Assembly: GCF_002968575.1 (NCBI RefSeq) | Contig: NZ_PVBM01000004.1 | Span: 124,001-188,000, forward strand | Direction of reading: 5' to 3' | DNA length: 64,000 bases | DNA from: Neorhizobium huautlense | GTDB taxonomy: Bacteria > Pseudomonadota > Alphaproteobacteria > Rhizobiales > Rhizobiaceae | Shown: positions 61,196 to 64,000 of the stretch, one piece after another | How positions within the stretch are numbered: position 1 is the stretch's first letter | Layout: each line of letters opens with the position of its first letter | Notes under the pieces: model-generated | Databases searched by the model: none | What the model was told of the DNA's origin: nothing | What the model saw: the letters and a program-made list of their open reading frames with translations, nothing else | Made by a program: the position numbers and the translations under genes

Positions 61196-63055
61196 TTGAT
61201 TTTGATTTACAATCCCGCCCAATCCAATCCGCTTTTTGGCAACCCTTTAAAGAGCCGCGACGACGTTTCACGAGCCGTCATCGACCTCTTCAAGCCACTT
61301 CTGCCCTACTTTTCCGAAGGAGGCGCACGCGTGCGCCTCAATGCGGCGGGCGCGATATTCGATCGGGCGGCAGCTGATCTCGAGGGTTTTGCCCGACCGC
61401 TTTGGGGTATCGTGCCTTTTGTCGCCGGAGGCGGCGGTTTTCCGTACTGGGATCTCTATCGGCGCGGTGTCGCAAACGGAACGGATCCCGGCCATCCCGA
61501 ATATTGGGGCGACCTTGCCGACCGCAATCAGAGGCTGGTGGAACTCGCTGCCATCGGCTTCGCCCTGGCGCTGGTACCCGAGCACATCTGGGACCCGTTG
61601 AGCGAGACCGCACAGCAAACCGTGGCGGCCTATCTCCTGCGCGCCCGCGAGCTGGAATTCGTCGACAACAACTGGAAGTTCTTCCGGGTGCTGATCGACC
61701 TTGGGCTTGAGCGGGTCGGCATCGATTTCGACCGAACGAAAACTGAGATCTATCTTAATGAGCTCGAGGCGTTTGATATCGGGCAAGGCTGGTATCGCGA
61801 CGGACCGGTGCGGCGGGTCGATCACTACATTCCCTTCGCCATGCATTTCTATGGCCTGATCTATACGGTGCTGGCGAAAGGCGACGATGCCCGAAAGGAG
61901 CGCTTCCGGACGCGGGCTCAAACTTTTGCTGGAGATATCCGCCACTGGTTCGGGCCGGATGGTGCCGCCGTCGCCTTTGGTCGCAGCCAGACCTACCGCT
62001 TTGCAGCCGGCGGCTTTTGGGGCGCTCTGGCGTTTGCCGATGTCGAGGCGCTGCCATGGCCGGAGATCAAGGGCTACTACATGCGCCATATCCGGTGGTG
62101 GTCGAAGCTGCCGATCGCCGATCGCGATGGCGTTCTTTCAATCGGCTACGGTTATCCGAACCTGCTCATGAGCGAAAGCTACAATTCGGCCGGTTCTCCC
62201 TACTGGGCGCTGAAGTTCTTTCTGCCGTTGGCGCTGCCCGAAGATCATCCGTTCTGGGTTGCTGAAGAAGCGCCCATGCCGGAGTTTGCAGAGCCCGTTC
62301 CCTTAAAGGAACCAGGCATGGTGGCCATGCACACACCCGGCAATGTGGTGATTTTGTCGTCCGGCCAACAGCATGACAAGATGCGCGGCGCACATGAGAA
62401 ATATTCGAAGTTCGCCTATTCCACGCGATACGCCTTCAATATCGAGGCTGATGACCGGAACTTTTCCGCCGCAAGCTTCGATGGAATGCTCGGCCTCTCC
62501 GATGACGGCGTTCACTTCCGAATGCGAGAAACATTGGAAGAGGCGCTGATCGCTGGCGACCGACTTTACTCGCGCTGGCGGCCTTGGCCCGACGTCACGG
62601 TGGAAACCTGGCTTCTCCCTGCCAATCCCTGGCATATTCGCATCCACCGGATCGCGACGCCGCGCCGACTGCGCGCCGTCGAGGGCGGCTTCGCGATTGA
62701 GCGGGCCGATTTTAATCGCGATCGGCCCGAACAGTCCGAAGGTCGGGCCGTCTGGCATGGCCAGAGCGATATCAGCGCCATCATCGATCTTTCGCCAGGA
62801 CCGAAACGAGCTGGCTTTGCAATGACACCAATTGCAAACACCAATCTCATCCACGCCAAAGCGCTGCTGCCGCAGTTGCAGGGCGAGATCACTGCCGGTA
62901 CGACAGTGTTGGCCACCGCGGCGATGGCATTGCCTCTTGATACCGATACCGAAACGGCATTGCAGACGCCGCCGGCATGCCCCGATCTCGCGGAACTGGA
63001 ACAGCTTGTCCGATCAGAAGGTTCACCCATACCCGCGTTCAAACTCGAGCAATAG
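61196..63055 (+). CDS. DUF2264-family protein of the acidic-oligosaccharide locus
   Basis: Protein of about 619 residues that matches the DUF2264 family: NPLKSRDDVSRAVIDLFKPL near the start, WGIVPFVAGGGGFPYWDLYR, NNWKFFRVLIDLGLERVGI, the segment GWYRDGPVRRVDHYIPFAMH and ESYNSAGSPYWALKFFLPLA. The first two thirds look like an alpha-toroid, the last third is beta-rich, as in several glycoside-active families. I recall a link between DUF2264 and CAZy family GH154 (beta-glucuronidase) but could not check it. No signal peptide is present. The start is TTG (61196 or 61202) with no good ribosome site, unusual for this operon. A cytoplasmic uronic-acid-removing hydrolase is the best guess. Confidence 0.75.
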   Translation: MILIYNPAQSNPLFGNPLKSRDDVSRAVIDLFKPLLPYFSEGGARVRLNAAGAIFDRAAADLEGFARPLWGIVPFVAGGGGFPYWDLYRRGVANGTDPGHPEYWGDLADRNQRLVELAAIGFALALVPEHIWDPLSETAQQTVAAYLLRARELEFVDNNWKFFRVLIDLGLERVGIDFDRTKTEIYLNELEAFDIGQGWYRDGPVRRVDHYIPFAMHFYGLIYTVLAKGDDARKERFRTRAQTFAGDIRHWFGPDGAAVAFGRSQTYRFAAGGFWGALAFADVEALPWPEIKGYYMRHIRWWSKLPIADRDGVLSIGYGYPNLLMSESYNSAGSPYWALKFFLPLALPEDHPFWVAEEAPMPEFAEPVPLKEPGMVAMHTPGNVVILSSGQQHDKMRGAHEKYSKFAYSTRYAFNIEADDRNFSAASFDGMLGLSDDGVHFRMRETLEEALIAGDRLYSRWRPWPDVTVETWLLPANPWHIRIHRIATPRRLRAVEGGFAIERADFNRDRPEQSEGRAVWHGQSDISAIIDLSPGPKRAGFAMTPIANTNLIHAKALLPQLQGEITAGTTVLATAAMALPLDTDTETALQTPPACPDLAELEQLVRSEGSPIPAFKLEQ

Positions 63056-63133
63056 GCGTTCGCCTTGATCCCAAAGAATGTCCGACACAGGGGATCTCGG
63101 CGACAAATCTGCTTGCGATACGAAAGGAAGAAC

Positions 63134-63982
63134 ATGACCACGACCATTCAAACGCGCCATGCCGTTCACTACTCACAATCTGAACGCATGACCGGTGCGG
63201 AACTCAGGGAAAACTTTCTGATCGAAAGCCTTTTTTCGGCGGGAGCGCTTGAGGCCGTTTATACCCACTATGATCGAATGCTGGTGGCTGGTGCGATGCC
63301 GACCAGCACCTCTCTGATCGTGGGTGACGACCTGGCAAAAATTGTCGGGTCGGAATACCTCTTGGAGCGGCGCGAACTCGGGCTGATCAATATTGGGGGA
63401 GCAGGCCGCGTCGTCGCCGACGGCACGACCTACGACCTGCAGCCGATGGATGGGCTTTACCTCGGCCAGGGAGCGCGCGAAATCGCTTTTGAAAGCGCGG
63501 AGGCGACGGCACCGGCCAAATTCTATATCAACAGCGCCCCTGCCCATTCCCGGTTCCCTTCCCGCATCGTCACCAAGAACGACGCGATCGAAAACAATCT
63601 CGGCGACAGCGCCACGTCCAACAAGCGCAAGCTCTACCAGTATATCCATCCAAAGGTATTGCCGACGTGCCAGCTTCTGATGGGACTTACGCGACTGGAG
63701 ACCGGAAGCGTGTGGAATACAATGCCGGCGCACCTTCATGACCGGCGCATGGAAGCCTATCTCTATTTCGATCTGCCGGAAAATGCCTTCGTCGTGCATC
63801 TGATGGGGCGACCGGAAGCCACCGGCCATCTGATTGTCCGCAGCGAACAGGCCGTGCTCTCGCCGCCTTGGTCGATCCATTGCGGATCCGGCACCTCGGC
63901 CTATGCCTTCATCTGGAGCATGGCCGGTGACAACCAGTCTTTCACGGACATGGATATGGTGGACATGAAAAGCCTGAATTAG
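63134..63982 (+). CDS. kduI: 5-Dehydro-4-deoxy-D-glucuronate isomerase
   Basis: Cupin enzyme of 282 residues that isomerises 5-keto-4-deoxyuronate to 2,5-diketo-3-deoxygluconate (DKII), the step after lyase and GH88. The metal site is visible in NTMPAHLHDRRMEAYLYFDL (His-x-His and Glu), with WSIHCGSGTSAYAFIW nearer the end; the N-terminal half has IVGDDLAKIVGSEYLLERRE. The frame opens at 63065, but the ATG at 63134 follows AAAGGAAG and fits the family length. The next enzyme, KduD, is not in the window and may lie just beyond the right edge. Confidence 0.95.
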   Translation: MTTTIQTRHAVHYSQSERMTGAELRENFLIESLFSAGALEAVYTHYDRMLVAGAMPTSTSLIVGDDLAKIVGSEYLLERRELGLINIGGAGRVVADGTTYDLQPMDGLYLGQGAREIAFESAEATAPAKFYINSAPAHSRFPSRIVTKNDAIENNLGDSATSNKRKLYQYIHPKVLPTCQLLMGLTRLETGSVWNTMPAHLHDRRMEAYLYFDLPENAFVVHLMGRPEATGHLIVRSEQAVLSPPWSIHCGSGTSAYAFIWSMAGDNQSFTDMDMVDMKSLN

Positions 63983-64000
63983 CACCAGCCTCCAATGGTA

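Noticed and set aside
59967-61271. 434-codon minus-strand frame opposite the sugar-binding protein
   Set aside because: Antisense shadow; it also runs through the terminator and the start of the DUF2264 gene.
1-64000. Search for CRISPR arrays, insertion sequences, integrases, rRNA and tRNA genes
   Set aside because: No regularly spaced repeats, transposase or integrase proteins, or stable RNA genes were recognised.

Overview
The window looks like an accessory, catabolism-rich stretch of a Rhizobiaceae genome (Rhizobium, Agrobacterium or Ensifer relatives). The grounds are a high-GC gene style, a rhizobial-type inositol locus (RpiR-type IolR, IolC with a C-terminal DUF2090 domain, IbpA-IatA-IatP-like transporter), fixNOQP-fixGHIS genes with FNR/FixK boxes, a FixL-like PAS kinase beside a FixK-like regulator, and a dispersed rhizobial palindromic repeat at about 33120. 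No rRNA, tRNA, phage, insertion sequence or CRISPR array was seen.

Region by region. 1-3603 (minus strand): a ureidoglycine aminohydrolase (allE-like), then a peptide/opine-type ABC binding protein and permease; the permease runs off the left edge. 4054-16468: myo-inositol uptake (ibpA, iatA, iatP) and catabolism (Gfo/Idh/MocA oxidoreductase, iolB, iolE, iolD, iolC, regulator iolR, inositol 2-dehydrogenase). Its three promoter regions each carry an RGAA-N6-NTCC element that fits a rhizobial IolR site. 16599-18320: uronate dehydrogenase with a divergent GntR regulator. 18513-26695: high-affinity cbb3 oxidase, ccoNOQP then ccoGHIS, each block preceded by an FNR/FixK box. 26795-29591: a small lipoprotein, a kinase with a FixL-type haem PAS domain, and a FixK/Fnr regulator. 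29731-36512: a GntR regulator divergent from an ABC transporter operon (polyamine/opine family) that ends in a hydantoin-racemase-like enzyme and a GNAT acetyltransferase; a sigma-54 promoter motif precedes it, suggesting nitrogen control.

36579-45051: a sugar-acid catabolic cluster: two dehydrogenases (beta-hydroxyacid dehydrogenase and DenD-like SDR), a D-2-hydroxyacid FAD dehydrogenase, a GntR regulator, a XylX-like dehydratase of the FAH fold and a complete DctQMP TRAP transporter. Matching operator-like sequences lie in front of both outward-facing blocks. 45103-51233: housekeeping-like singles: an EamA exporter, a class I methyltransferase, a membrane GGDEF-EAL protein and an MFS exporter with a puzzling start.

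51343-63982: the most interesting part, a locus for using an acidic (uronate-containing) oligosaccharide inside the cell. It has a GntR regulator, a discoidin-like protein, a heparinase II/III-family lyase without signal peptide, a sugar ABC transporter (two permeases, UgpC-type ATPase, binding protein), a GH88 unsaturated glucuronyl hydrolase, a DUF624 membrane protein, a DUF2264 protein and KduI. The parts form a logical route: import, lyase cleavage, release of unsaturated uronate, isomerisation towards KDG. The substrate is not known. Function calls come from reading the sequence and from memory of families; no searches were run.
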